Assembly (NCBI GenBank): GCA_036924085.1
Contig: JAVGWX010000019.1
Span: 17,592,131-17,656,130 of the forward strand
Direction of reading: 5' to 3'
Source of the DNA: Ariolimax columbianus
Lineage: Eukaryota > Mollusca > Gastropoda > Stylommatophora > Arionidae
Length of the DNA stretch: 64,000 bases
Position 1 is the first letter of the stretch, and each line of letters begins with the position of its first letter. The translations under genes were made by a program, and so were the position numbers. Positions 54,480 through 64,000 of this stretch are shown in pieces. The notes beneath the pieces were generated by a model. The model was not told where the DNA came from and ran no database searches. It was given only the letters and a program-made list of their open reading frames with translations.

Positions 54480-54875
54480 TAAGGATGATGTGGCTCTTTA
54501 TTAGACTCGGGGGTGGAAGACTAACATTCGGTCAGGCACAACATACTGGTCATACATATTAGTCAGGATCAGACACACTATACTAACCAAGACTCCCACC
54601 TCGACTTCCATGTAGTCCTCCTTGGAAACGGAATGGTCTTTATGGCAGTTTGGCTAACGAGGTGGAGGATCGACGTGATCTATGTAGTAGTGAGCGACAC
54701 GCAGATGAAGCCAAGCATAGCACAACCGCCTGGAGGACCCCAGTCTACCTTCGTCAGCACGCTCGGGATATTAGAAAAGCTACTACATCGCCACTAAACG
54801 TCCTTTTAGGGCCTACAAAAGAGTAAAGGTACTCATTGTCAGCATTCACAACAACAACAACAACAACAAAGCAAA
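54480..54875 (+). mobile_element. (CAA)-tailed SINE-like element, copy 3
   Basis: Plus strand from about GATGATGTGGCTCTTTATTA to GCATTCACAACAACAACAAC. It shares TAGTAGTGAGCGACACGCAG, CAGCACGCTCGGGATATT and CGCCACTAAACGTCCTTTTA with the minus copies at 25.4 and 50.1 kb. About 390 bp, no ORF. Confidence 0.82.
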
Positions 54876-54879
54876 ATGG

Positions 54880-55755
54880 TCTTTGATTATGAGAGGCTGT
54901 CTGAACCAAGAAGCTAATACCGCATCGGGTGCTCTTTTAATGAAGGAAAATATCACTATGCCTAGAGTGTGGCAGGTGTGCCGGTACTTGCATATCATGC
55001 CCACTGTGTCATAGACTAGGTCCGAGATGTTTGAATAAACTGCATAATGACAGTTTTTTTTATATTGTTGTTAATTTTTGTTGTTCTCTGTTCCTGACGA
55101 AAGCATTTATATCGTAACGTAGATTTCGCATTAAGTGCCCAAGTTATACTCACACTTGTATTTTAAGTAAAGTTATCATCAACTTGTTTTTTCTGTATCA
55201 TTACAAGTTCGATTTCATTTTTATTTACAAAATAGAATCGTCATTTCTATCTCTACATCTTCTTCGCTTGCTCTATCGCTCACTCACCCCGCATATACAC
55301 CCACATCAGTAACTCCAAATGATGCCTTCATTAGAAAATCGAGTGACTTCAGCTTCTTTTATCGAGCCATATTTTCGAATGTTAAAAACGACCTAGCCAA
55401 AGACCCTGGTTGTTATCAATAGAGAAACGTAGCATCTGCTCTATATAACCACCAATTTTGTCCAATCAGTTTACCGCCCCAGCGATTCCTGCTGCATGAA
55501 GATGTTCTAATGAGATTATTTTCTGGTGGAGGGAGTCTCTCCTGAACATCGTTGGTAATATATGGTCATTAAAGCATACACTGCTATCATATGGTCGTAT
55601 ATGAAATGATATTAACATCTTTCCCATTATCGTTGTCAGCGTCACTTTCTTTTTTTACGTCGTATTTATTATCATTACTTTATTATCATTACTTTATTAT
55701 TATTACTTCCGGGACGTTTCGACATTACTATTAATGTCATCAGAAAAATTAGATT
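54880..55755. other. Unassigned region
   Basis: A short TTTATTATCATTAC repeat at 55665-55710. No gene recognised. Confidence 0.35.
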
Positions 55756-55769
55756 ATACTGTTTAATAT

Positions 55770-56015
55770 TTCTTTTTTTTTTTTTTGCGTTGGCTTATTT
55801 TTTTCTATTCCCCAAGGCGGTATGCCTTGCACTATGTTTTTATGTGTGCCTGACGGCACAGTGCATCCGACTTCGGCACGCATTTTATGTAAGGATCTGC
55901 GACCTCCTGCATTTTCTAAGGGTTTGCTTCCCCAGGGTAGCGGCCGGTGTTGCGATGGGGATCGAACCCAGCACATTAAAGTTGTGAGCCGTGTCACTTA
56001 TCCACTAGCCCACTA
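55770..56015 (-). mobile_element. tRNA-derived SINE, complete, poly(A) tail, 8-bp TSD
   Basis: TSD TTTAATAT at 55762-55769 and 56016-56023. On the minus strand the 246-bp element begins TAGTGGGCTAGTGGATAAGT, giving A box GGCTAGTGGATAAG and B box GGGTTCGATCCCC at about 55956-55968. The body carries the shared core (GCCGAAGTCGGATGCACTG), then CCTTGGGGAATAG and a poly(A) tail (T-run on plus at 55771-55786). Its acceptor stem does not pair, so it is a SINE and not a tRNA gene. Confidence 0.9.
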
Positions 56016-56029
56016 TTTAATATCAAAGT

Positions 56030-56950
56030 TAGTCCATCTGTATGTTTCACATATGTGGCCTTCTTATCTGTCCTTTCGCTTTTTCTTCTGCTTGTGCCTT
56101 TAAGCGTCAGGTTATGAAGAAGTTTCTTGACCAGACCCTAATATGTGCTTCACACATGGGGAGCTTTATTGCATCTGTTATTCCTGCTATCCATCTTTTG
56201 CATGGTCGGCCCTTGATCTTGTATCTATTGTATCTGTATAACATTGCTTCAAAAGATAATATTCGGTGTTTGACATGTCACATGACCGAACCATTTCATT
56301 TGTTGTCTCTAGATGAGGTCTATCACTGGATTTGTACCTACTTGTCTCTTGATGAGGTCTAGAACTGGAGTTGTACCTACTTGTCTCTAGATGAGGTCTA
56401 GAACTGGAGTCTTACCTACTTGTCTCTAGATGAGGTCTAGAACTGGAGTCTTACCTACTTGTCTCTTGATGAGGTCTAGCACTGGTTTTGTACCTACTTG
56501 TCTCTTGATGAGGTCTAGAACTGGAGTTGTACCTACTTGTCTCTAGATGAGGTCTAGCACTGGTGTTGTACCAACTTGTCTCTTGATGAGGTCTAGCACT
56601 GGTGTTGTACCTACTTGTGTCTTGATGAGGTCTAGCACTGGTGTTTACCTACTTGTGTCTTGATGAGGTCTAGCACTGGTGTTTACCTACTTGTGTCTTG
56701 ATGAGGTCTAGAACTGGAGTCTTACCTACTTGTCTCAGATGAGGTCTAGCACTAGAGTTGTACCTACTTGTCTCAGATGAGGTCTAGCACTGGAGTTGTA
56801 CCTACTTGTCTCTTAATATCTACGTTTCTGATTCTATCCATTCTTGATTCTCCAAGCATTCTGTGCAAGCATTTCATAGCTTTTGTTACTATGTCTTTTA
56901 TCTTTCTTTGTTAATTTCCAATTTTGACACCGATATCACAATGTGAGTAG
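56030..56950 (-). pseudogene. LINE (RTE-like) C-terminal region with internal 39-bp array
   Basis: Minus strand: TKAMKCLHRMLGESRMDRIR + NVDIKRQVGTTPVLDLIKR at 56900-56800, then the array, then QQMKWFGHVT...YKIKGRPCKRWIAGITDAIK at 56310-56130. This is the post-RT domain of an RTE-like LINE (compare MKFLRRMLxxTxxDRIRNEDI and RQLRWFGHVxRM...GRPRKRW). Stops are few but present. Confidence 0.82.
56325..56820 (-). repeat. 39-bp array from LINE coding, about 13 copies
   Basis: Unit (plus) TGTCTCTAGATGAGGTCTAG + AACTGGAGTTGTACCTACT. On the minus strand it encodes QVGTTPVLDLIKR in frame with NVDIKR before and QQMKWFGH after. Some units are 37-38 bp. Confidence 0.93.
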
Positions 56951-56984
56951 GAATATGTGCAGTGCCGTCGATTCTTAACAGAAC

Positions 56985-57175
56985 AGAATGGATATACATA
57001 TAACTTAGGAAGGAATAATTATTTTTATCCAGTGGATACAATAGCAACGGGAAGAATAACATCCATGACAAATCCTAAAATGGCGCATTTTGGCAACACA
57101 AAAGAGCAGGTGGTCATCTTTAGAATATACACAGGCCATAACGTGTTATCCATTATCTCTTTCCTTCTTGTCAGA
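56985..57175 (+). mobile_element. Decayed I-like LINE 3' fragment
   Basis: ORF 56957-57181 includes KEQVVIFRIYTGHN, matching REQVVVFRLRTGHN of the I-like LINE, preceded by a poorly conserved stretch. Confidence 0.55.
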
Positions 57176-57339
57176 CGATAGTAATTGTGCTTTGAAAACA
57201 AAAGAATGCAACGACAGTCCATGCCGTAGCGAATGTGACTCGTAAGACCAATCCAGGCAGAGCAGCGTCAACCACAGTGTGTGCAAGAAAAATCAGGACC
57301 GTTTGCGGCATCACGTGGTGTGGCGTATCTTCTCGAACT

Positions 57340-57896
57340 CTTAGCCTATCAGCAATCAGTATCTCCTTTGTATTCCATACTTAATCATGCCCCTCCATGT
57401 ACCACGATCCATGACGTCCTGTTCCCATGATTCCAAATCGATTATTGCATCATTCATATCCCGCTTGCATACATTCTTGTACCGAAGTAATGGCTGGCCA
57501 TGAGACCTTTTTCCCAACTGTAATTCCCCATAGAGAAGATATTTTGGTATTCTATCATCATCCATCCTCCGAATGTATCCCAGTCATCGGAGCCATCAAA
57601 GATTAAGCATGGAAAAGATTGTGATAGTGCCTGTTCTCTCCAACACCTCTGGGCTGGTGATCTCGCCACCCAACCCCCAAGATTCTGCGCAGGCACCTCA
57701 TGTGATATCTTTTTAACCAGCGTTTCCTGGTGCATGTAGACACAACATGTCTCACTGCCATAAAGAAGAGTGCTGAGGACACAGTCCTGGTAAACAAGTG
57801 TTTTTGTTTTAACAGTGAGCTTCTTGTTCTCCCAGACCCTTGTAAATCTGCTCATTGGTGTTGCTATCTTTCCTATCCTGATATTAATCTCTTGGA
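57340..57896 (-). pseudogene. RTE-C LINE C-terminal fragment
   Basis: ORF 57909-57454 (minus): EINIRIGKIATPMSRFTRVW, KLTVKTKTLVYQDCVLSTLL + YGSETCCVY, then in a second frame RYHMRCLRRILGVGWRDHQP. Downstream are YGELQLGKRSHGQPLLRYKN and DRGTWRGMIKYGIQRRY. Order and motifs are those of an RTE-like LINE C-terminus; frames broken at least twice. Confidence 0.82.
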
Positions 57897-58046
57897 CCAG
57901 AGAAAGCACATGTGGCGATCACCAGTGGCAACACTAGACAAGCTCTATGGCATTGCCGACAGCCTCATGATGACAGCTGTTTTCTTCAAACATATTCAAG
58001 TTGACGTCTGACAGCGTACGAAGAAGAAGAAGAAGAAGAAGAAGAA

Positions 58047-58077
<31 letters not shown>

Positions 58078-58145
58078 GAGAAGAAGAAGAAAAAGAAGAA
58101 GAAGAAGAAGAAGAAGAAGAAGAAGAAGAAGAAGAAGAAGAAATA
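57897..58145 (+). mobile_element. I-like LINE extreme 3' end with long (GAA)n tail
   Basis: Encodes RKHMWRSPVATLDKLYGIAD + SLMMTAVFFKHIQVDV and stop, then GACAGCGTACGAAG and about 120 bp of (GAA)n with interruptions. Inserted into RTE-C: the RTE-C-like CTGGACCGAGATAT (minus) resumes right of the tail. A diverged TSD is possible (CTGGTCCAAGAGAT versus CTGGACCGAGATAT). Confidence 0.85.
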
Positions 58146-58319
58146 TCTCGGTCCAGGGATAGTTTATTATTGACTGAGGATCAAAATTATGTAAAATTAT
58201 TTACTACATCAACAGCTTCCTCATCAATTGAAATTACTGGTGGTTTGTTTGCACCCTGGCCCATAACGTGTTTTTATTTTGCCGATTGTTAACCCAAACT
58301 CACGTATTAACATAGAATG

Positions 58320-58530
58320 TATTCAACAAGCTAAAGATAGGACTTCATAGAATGGCTGCTGAGCATCTGTTACAAAGAATTCCAACATACGAGGAATAGA
58401 GAACGCACAGATGAACAGGACAGGTAGTATATCTAAGTGAAGTTTGCTATAACCTGAAACTGGTGACTACTTGCTTTAGATATATACAAACCGACGTCTG
58501 AAAGCGAACGAAGAGGCAGAGGCAGAAGCA
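58320..58530 (+). mobile_element. Decayed I-like LINE 3' fragment
   Basis: TATTCAACAAGCTAAAGATAG, GCTGCTGAGCATCTGTTACA and CCAACATACGAGGA correspond to YHLFNKLKIG, AEHLLQN and PTYED coding, then GACGTCTGAAAGCGAACGAA at the end. Internal deletions and stops. Confidence 0.75.
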
Positions 58531-58732
58531 GAAGATATCAAATCGCCAGAGGTAAAAGCAAACATGTTTGAGGCAAAAAACACAATGAAATGCGGAAATA
58601 AATGAATAAGTGCAGATTTAAAAGAATACTGCGCAACAAAACAAACACCAACTAAATATACACCGCAGTGGGACCCACGGAGAAGTAGATATTTGGGAAA
58701 CCAAAGAATATCTGACGAAAAAAAAGATTATA

Positions 58733-59040
58733 GGGACAGGTCAAGCAGATAGGTCTCACGGCACAGGTCAAGCAGATAGGTCTCAAGCACAGCTCAAGCA
58801 GATAGGTCTCACGCACAGCTCAAGCAGATAGGTCTCACGGCACAGGTCAAGCAGATAGGTCTCACGCACAGCTCAAGCAGATAGGTCTCACGCACAGGTC
58901 AAGCAGATAGGTCTCACGCACAGCTCAAGCAGATAGCTCTCACGCACAGGTCAAGCAGATAGGTCTCACGCACAGCTCAAGCAGATAGGTCTCACGCACA
59001 GCTCAAGCAGATAGGTCTCACGCACAGCTCAAGCCAACGG
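58733..59040. repeat. 25/26-bp array, about 12 copies
   Basis: Unit GCACAGCTCAAGCAGATAGG + TCTCAC with AGGTC/AGCTC alternation. Parent unknown. Confidence 0.92.
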
Positions 59041-59044
59041 CGAA

Positions 59045-59700
59045 CCCCAAATATGATGCTTAATAGGACTTGAATATATTTATTTCTTTGCAATTAAAAT
59101 TCTATTATTATACCTTAGTCACAATTATTATATTTGTCAGAAGTGGTTGTTTTTTTTCTTTCATTAAAAGTGTTATCAATGTCTTTCTTAATTCTTCTGT
59201 TAATTCCTCATTCGTTCTCTTGTATGCCTTCCTTGCAATTGTCAATATCGGTTTCGTCATTAAAGCATTCGCAATTATGAATCTTCTCGCTTGTATTGAT
59301 CGCTTCACCGTCTTACTCCTAAAGGAACACAAGACCAGCACTACAATTTTAACAGCCCTTGACCCAAAGCCTGTACCCAAAAACATGCAGGTACCACGGT
59401 TTCAATACCGATTGTTTTACATGATGTGGTTGCTAGCTCCATGCAGATTCTACTTTAGGCCCAATTTACGACATTATTAGTCGGATCCATTGATTGCTGT
59501 TCGGGTAGGACCGTCTTATTTGAAGTGAACAGCTAGCGGTATTGCATCCTTCTAGGTATGTCGTAAAAGACGACGAAGTTATGTTCTTCGTGTGGCTGGC
59601 GACCTATTTATGTGCGCTGAAGTGCCGCAAGAACAACTGCTTCGGTATATGCATTGAGGAATTCTTGCTGTGAGGAGGCTGACTGCACTTGTAGTCACAG
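59045..59700. other. Unassigned region with overlapping ORFs
   Basis: A 136-codon hydrophobic plus-strand ORF (59070-59480) overlaps a 92-codon lysine-rich minus-strand ORF (59386-59108) with a plausible helical stretch (KAYKRTNEELTEELRKTLIT). The minus one looks more protein-like, but I cannot name it and do not call either a gene. Confidence 0.35.
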
Positions 59701-59711
59701 GGTTGAAGACG

Positions 59712-60545
59712 ATTGTGATGATGATAAAGGTGGTGATGATGGTGGTGATTTTGGTGGTGTGGTGATGAAGGGAGTGATGAAGATGTTGATAATGGTGGTG
59801 AGGTAATGAAGGTGGGAATGAAGATGGTCGTGAAGGTGGTGATGATGATGATGATGATGGTATTGATCATGATGGGGGTGATGATGATGGTGGGGATGAA
59901 GGTGGTAATGATGGTGATGAAGGTGGTGGTAATAGTGGTTGTGATGGTGATGATGAAGGGGGAGATGATGATGGCGGTGGTAGTAGTGGTGGTAGTAGTG
60001 TTGGTAATAGTGGTGGTTGTAATGGTCGAGGTGATGATAATTCTCATCGTGGAAATGCTTATGGTGGTGATGAAGAAGGTGATGATAAAGGTGGTGATGT
60101 TGATGGTAATGATCACGACGATAGTGAATACGACGATCATGGTAGTAATGATGGTGATGAGGATGGTTATTGTTATGGTGGTGATGAAGGTGTTGATATT
60201 TCTTGTGGTGATGGTGACCGAGGTGATTATGATGATGGTGGTGGGGGCGAAGATCATGTTATTGATTATTGCGATATTTCTGATGATGGGGAAGATGATG
60301 AGGGGTAAGGTAATGTTGTTAATGGTGGTAGTAGTGATGATTACTGTGATGATGATGATGATTATGTGGAAGGTGATGTTGTTAATGTTGGTGGTAGTCA
60401 TTATTGTTGTGATTATGATGATGATAGAAAACGTGATGTTGTTAATAGTGGTGGTTGTGATGATTGTTTTGATGATGGTGATTATGTGGAAGGTGATGTT
60501 GTTAATAGTGGTGGTTGTGATGATTGTTGTGATGATGATGAGGAT
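59712..60545. repeat. (GAT/GGT)n-rich trinucleotide tract with higher-order units
   Basis: About 830 bp of GATGATGGTGGTGATG type. At 60360-60540 a unit of about 111 bp (GATTATGTGGAAGGTGATGT + TGTTAATAGTGGTGG...) is repeated twice or more. Met/Val-rich plus and Ile/Thr-rich minus ORFs are artefacts. Confidence 0.92.
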
Positions 60546-60559
60546 GTGTTACCACCTCG

Positions 60560-61440
60560 CTCCAAATAAAACACTAATTTATCAAACCGCTAACATGATA
60601 TCTGAATCATATCACAAACACAGAAGTTTTAAATATCAACAGTATGACAAGATCGAATTACAGCACCCAGCACAACCCTCTCTAGTAACCTTTTTTCACC
60701 ACGCACGGCACGTTTCAGTGACCACATTCACCCCAACCCAGTACCACTCCAGTGTTGCACTCGGGAATGTCTATAATTAGCATCTTCTTAATCGTCATAT
60801 TCATAATTTGTACCGCCCTTGGCCCATGTTATTTCCTGTTTCAAAGTCTCATCTCTGATTTATCATGTTTCTGTATCGGTTTATCTTACATAGAATGATA
60901 ACAGAGTCATCAGTTGGTGGATAGCACGCAAATAACATGAGATATAGGGATGTACCATTTATGTCAGTAAAATGGGGCGGTACATACTCTGGCAAAGATG
61001 GCGCCGTAACTGGCTGCGAGTCTACATTTCTCTACTGTTTTGGATCATTATGGATGCCGCCAGACCACGGATTTGCCTGGAATTCACACTAGTCGACGAC
61101 TTACACTTGTGTTCACTGATACGTGGAGTTGTTTTCCGTCTGGACTTGTTATTTCGTTCTTTTTTTGTGATTTCTTCCGTCCGTTTATCCTGGTCTGGAC
61201 GCCGGCTGAATGGCGCTACGCTTATACCTGTGTCGTATCTCACGGGTTAGTTCTGCCGGTTCACCTTCACGAAAATGGCGTGTGGGAATTTTAGATGCTA
61301 CTACGATGAACTGAATACAGCTAGGGAGAGATGCCAGACTCACTCACACGCTGAGTGTTGTCCATACGACCTCTTGTGGTTATCGAAAAGGCACGACAAA
61401 CTGCGTTAGATGCCTTCCCACCTTTCTACCCTGCGGGTTA
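60560..61440. other. Unassigned region
   Basis: Contains overlapping 73-92 codon ORFs at 60972-61294 with no recognised motif. A neighbouring weak similarity to LINE leader sequences cannot be excluded. Confidence 0.35.
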
Positions 61441-61442
61441 CA

Positions 61443-61698
61443 TGTTTACGGAAAGGATTCGGTGGTAACCCTGAGGCAAAATCTGCATCCTATGCTATCT
61501 CCAGTCGTCTCGATAAATGTCTTGCCACTGGCAAAAGGTAGCTTAGGCTCTGTGAGTGAGGTTGACAAAAGGCGCAGTTTCTTCCTCACTTTAATCCAAA
61601 TCTCCGCGCAAGTCACCCATTTCAGCGGACACAGCAAGTGATACGACTGTCCACACGGCTGAACAAAGAGAGTGGTCTTCATCACTTGTGATGGACAA
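61443..61698 (-). repeat. Dispersed about 255-bp repeat, copy 2 (inverted)
   Basis: About 95% identical to 30415-30670 in opposite orientation. Ends at GTTTACGGAAAGG (61445) and CACTTGTGATGGACAA (61698). No terminal inverted repeats. Confidence 0.82.
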
Positions 61699-61829
61699 AC
61701 TATTATATGGCGGTAGAGCTACGAGGTATCAATGAAATTCTAATATAGGGGGTTAGCGCTTCAAGGAATGATTGAAACTGCAGAGTGGAAAGTCAACAAT
61801 TATTTGGAAGAAGTACGAATGTCCTCTTA

Positions 61830-62480
61830 TCCTTTCTTCTTCTTATTATTATTATTATTGTTCTGCTTATTTCTCTTCTTCTTCTTTGTCGTCTTCTTCT
61901 TTCTCTTATTCTTCTTTCTCTTATTCTTCTTTCTCGTCTTCTTCTTTCTCTTCTTCTTCTTTCTCTTCTTCTTCTTTCTCTTCTTCTTCTTTCTCTTCTT
62001 CTTCTTTGTCGTCTTCTTCTTTCTCTTCTTCTTCTTTCTCGTCTTCTTCTTTCTCTTCTTCTTCTTTTCTTCTTCTTTCTCTTCTTCTTCTTTCTCTTTT
62101 TCTTCTTTCTCTTCTTCTTCTTTGTCGTCTTCTTCTTTCTCTTCTTCTTCTTTCTCTTCTTCTTCTTTGTCGTCTTCTTCTTTCTCTTCTTCTTCTTTGT
62201 CGTCTTCTTCTTTCTCTTCTTCTTCTTCTTTTCTTCTTATTTCTCTTCTTCTTCTTTCTCTTCTTCTTCTTTGTCGTCTTATTCTTCTCTTCTTCTTCTT
62301 TCTCGTCTTCTTCTTTGTCGTCTTCTTCTTCTCTTCTTCTTCTTTGTCGTCTTCTTCTTTGTCGTCTTCTGCTTTCTCTACTTCTTCTTTCTCTTCTTCT
62401 TCTTTCTCGTCTTCTTCTTTCTTGTCTTCTTCGTGTACTACTACTTCTTTTTTCCGTTCTTGTTCTTCTTCTTTTTCGTG
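61830..62480. repeat. (TTC)n polypyrimidine tract with GTCGTC interruptions
   Basis: About 650 bp, almost pure pyrimidine on the plus strand, with CTTTGTCGTCTTCTTCTTTC motifs at irregular spacing. Five long overlapping S/L/F or E/K/R ORFs arise from it and are not genes. Candidate for triplex (H-DNA) formation. Confidence 0.95.
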
Positions 62481-62489
62481 GAAGTAATT

Positions 62490-63100
62490 CATTATAGAAC
62501 AGGAACAATTATAGCAACAACAGCATTAATAACAACAAACAACAACAGGAAATTCAACAAAAACACTAACAACATGTATAATGTAATTCATATCAAACTC
62601 TATCCCACACGCCTAAATATATTAGAGAGTGACATTATCTAAATGTGTCTCTGTGTGAACATGAATGCCCCCTAGTATTTGCTCCACTCTGTCTCCCACC
62701 TCCACCCTTCGCCCCCTCCCCCGTACACGCCTCCACACTTTGTCCCCTCCACTTGTCTATTCACCCAACCGGTAACAATCGAATCCTGAACACGGCTTCC
62801 TCCAGAGTACCAAAAACAATTATAATAATATACAATTAACTATAATGTAAGCTACCAATGGTAAGTAAGAGTCACGCACAAATAATCATTCACACGCCAC
62901 AACATACATCCAATGGTAGAGAAACATCGACACAGAACTCTTGAATCGTCGTGACAGACGCAATCGATACCTGGCTTCCCTAGAGAACTATAATCAGAAC
63001 AGGGCCAGTCAACCATGGAAGTCCGGAATGCGTTAGCGTACTTTGTTTACTTCCAAAAGAAGGTATGTTTACAAGAGTTTTAGATTCTCTACTTTTATTT
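62490..63100. other. Unassigned spacer
   Basis: Nothing recognised. Confidence 0.3.
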
Positions 63101-63103
63101 TGC

Positions 63104-63176
63104 GTGTTTTTTTTTTGGTTTTTTTTTTTATTTTGGGACGGTTTGTATGGGGGGGGGGGGGGGGGGGGGGGGGGGG
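63104..63176 (+). repeat. Poly(T) followed by an uninterrupted G-run of over 30
   Basis: T9GGT12 then, from about 63149, a run of G to about 63176. Exact length is unreliable (homopolymer). Strong G-quadruplex potential. Confidence 0.85.
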
Positions 63177-63229
63177 CTAGAATAGAGTAGCGGTTTTCAG
63201 AACTGAGAGGGCCTGTAGCGGTGACAGAG

Positions 63230-63800
63230 AATATTTCCAATAAGAGCCGATGGAGGGATGTGGTAGGGACCAAGAACTTTTCCAATAAGGACAGATGGAG
63301 AGATATGGTAGGGACCAAGAACATTTCCAATAAGGACTGATGGAGAGATGTGGTAGGGACCAAGAACATTTCCAATAAGGACAGATGGAGAGATGTGGTA
63401 GGGACCAAGAACATTTCCAATAAGGACTGAAGGAGAGATGTGGTAGGGACCAAGAACATTTTCGATAAGGACAGATGGAGAGATGTGGTAGGGACCAAGA
63501 ACATTTTCGATAAGGACTGATGGAGAGATGTGGTAGGGACCAAGAACATTTCCAATAAGGACTGAAGGAGAGATGTGGTAGGGACCAAGAACATTTTCGA
63601 TAAGGACAGATGGAGGGATGTGGTAGGGACCAAGAACATTTTCAACAACGGCAGAGGGAGGGATGTGTGTGGCGCGAGGAACATTTGCAACAAGAGCTGA
63701 TGAATGTATGTGATATGGGCCAGCAGTATTTGCAGCAAAGGATAAAGGATATATGCGATAGGGGTCAAAAGCATTTGCAGCAAGGGCTGATGGAGGTATG
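63230..63800. repeat. 45-bp minisatellite, about 12 copies
   Basis: Unit GGTAGGGACCAAGAACATTT + CCAATAAGGACTGATGGAGAGATGT, 45 bp, with decayed related units to the right (to about 63800). Fifteen-codon periodicity gives a 290-codon minus ORF (SLLEMFLVPTTSLHL repeats). The right-hand decayed units read LQQELMNVCDMGQQY on plus. Parent not recognised. Confidence 0.93.
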
Positions 63801-64000
63801 TGATAAGAGATAATGTGGGTATGGCACTAGAACTAACGGAGCAATGTGACATAGAATGAAGGTTGTAAGTGACAACAACCTGACTGGGTTATACGAGAAG
63901 GGCTCATCGGAGTATATAACAATGGCACGTGGGGATATGGAGGCTGCGTGGCCAGTTTGGTAAACACTGAAGTTTTCTCTCAAGCGATTGCTCCTCTACG
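63801..64000. other. Unassigned end of window
   Basis: Nothing recognised. Confidence 0.3.

Noticed and set aside
55930..56015. Functional tRNA gene
   Set aside because: Clear A and B boxes, but no pairing acceptor stem; it heads a 246-bp element with poly(A) tail and TSD, so a SINE.
59108..59386. 92-codon minus-strand ORF as a DNA-binding protein
   Set aside because: Looks helical and basic, but no family recognised and no extension beyond the ORF; left as unassigned.
59604..60780. 324- and 265-codon ORFs (Met/Val- or Ile/Thr-rich)
   Set aside because: Low-complexity translation of the GAT/GGT tract.
61768..62642. Five overlapping ORFs of 195-285 codons
   Set aside because: Polypyrimidine tract; all frames of both strands open.

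Overview
This is a repeat-dominated stretch of an animal nuclear genome, AT-rich, with no host protein-coding gene, rRNA or convincing functional tRNA that I can support. The mix of elements (an RNase-H-bearing I/Nimb-like LINE, several RTE-like LINE families, CR1-like 3' ends, Tc1/mariner relics and tRNA-derived SINEs) resembles what I recall of gastropod molluscs, possibly sea slugs. That assignment is from memory and unverified.

Layout. 1-7 kb: a 364-bp-type SINE relic, a CR1-like tail, two mariner relics (one as an inverted pair) and an array from an RTE 3' end. 8-14 kb: one minus-strand RTE LINE (called RTE-B here) split by two large minisatellites. 14-15.9 kb: two I-like 3' fragments, one inserted in a tRNA-like B box. 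17-21.6 kb: a Tc1 transposase relic, RNase-H-type LINE debris and an RTE-A copy holding a complete 364-bp SINE. 22-25.8 kb: a divergent I-like 3' end, a 5'-truncated RTE-A, a CR1-like 3' end and a (CAA)-tailed SINE. 31.5-38.5 kb: a full-length I-like LINE (one 1229-codon ORF) nested in an opposite-strand RTE-A LINE, each bounded by a target-site duplication (TSD). 39-50 kb: two more 5'-truncated I-like copies and RTE-A fragments. 51-64 kb: SINEs, further LINE fragments and many arrays.

Retroposon families carry distinct 3' tails: I-like LINEs and the 364-bp SINE end in (GAA)n, RTE-A/B in (GAT)n, CR1-like in (AAGTT)n, one SINE in (CAA)n and the tRNA-derived SINE in poly(A). Several short insertions have perfect TSDs of 8-15 bp, so element ends can be fixed from the sequence alone.

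The main discovery candidate is that at least eight of the tandem arrays lie inside transposon copies, and their repeat units match the transposon's own coding sequence at that point: RT motifs, post-RT motifs, RNase H or the Tc1 DDE motif. The window looks like a record of minisatellites born inside transposon ORFs. A second theme is a sequence core of about 60 bp shared by the I-like LINE 5' UTR, the 364-bp SINE and a tRNA-derived SINE.

Copy numbers and array edges were read by eye and are approximate. Family names rest on motif recognition, not database search.
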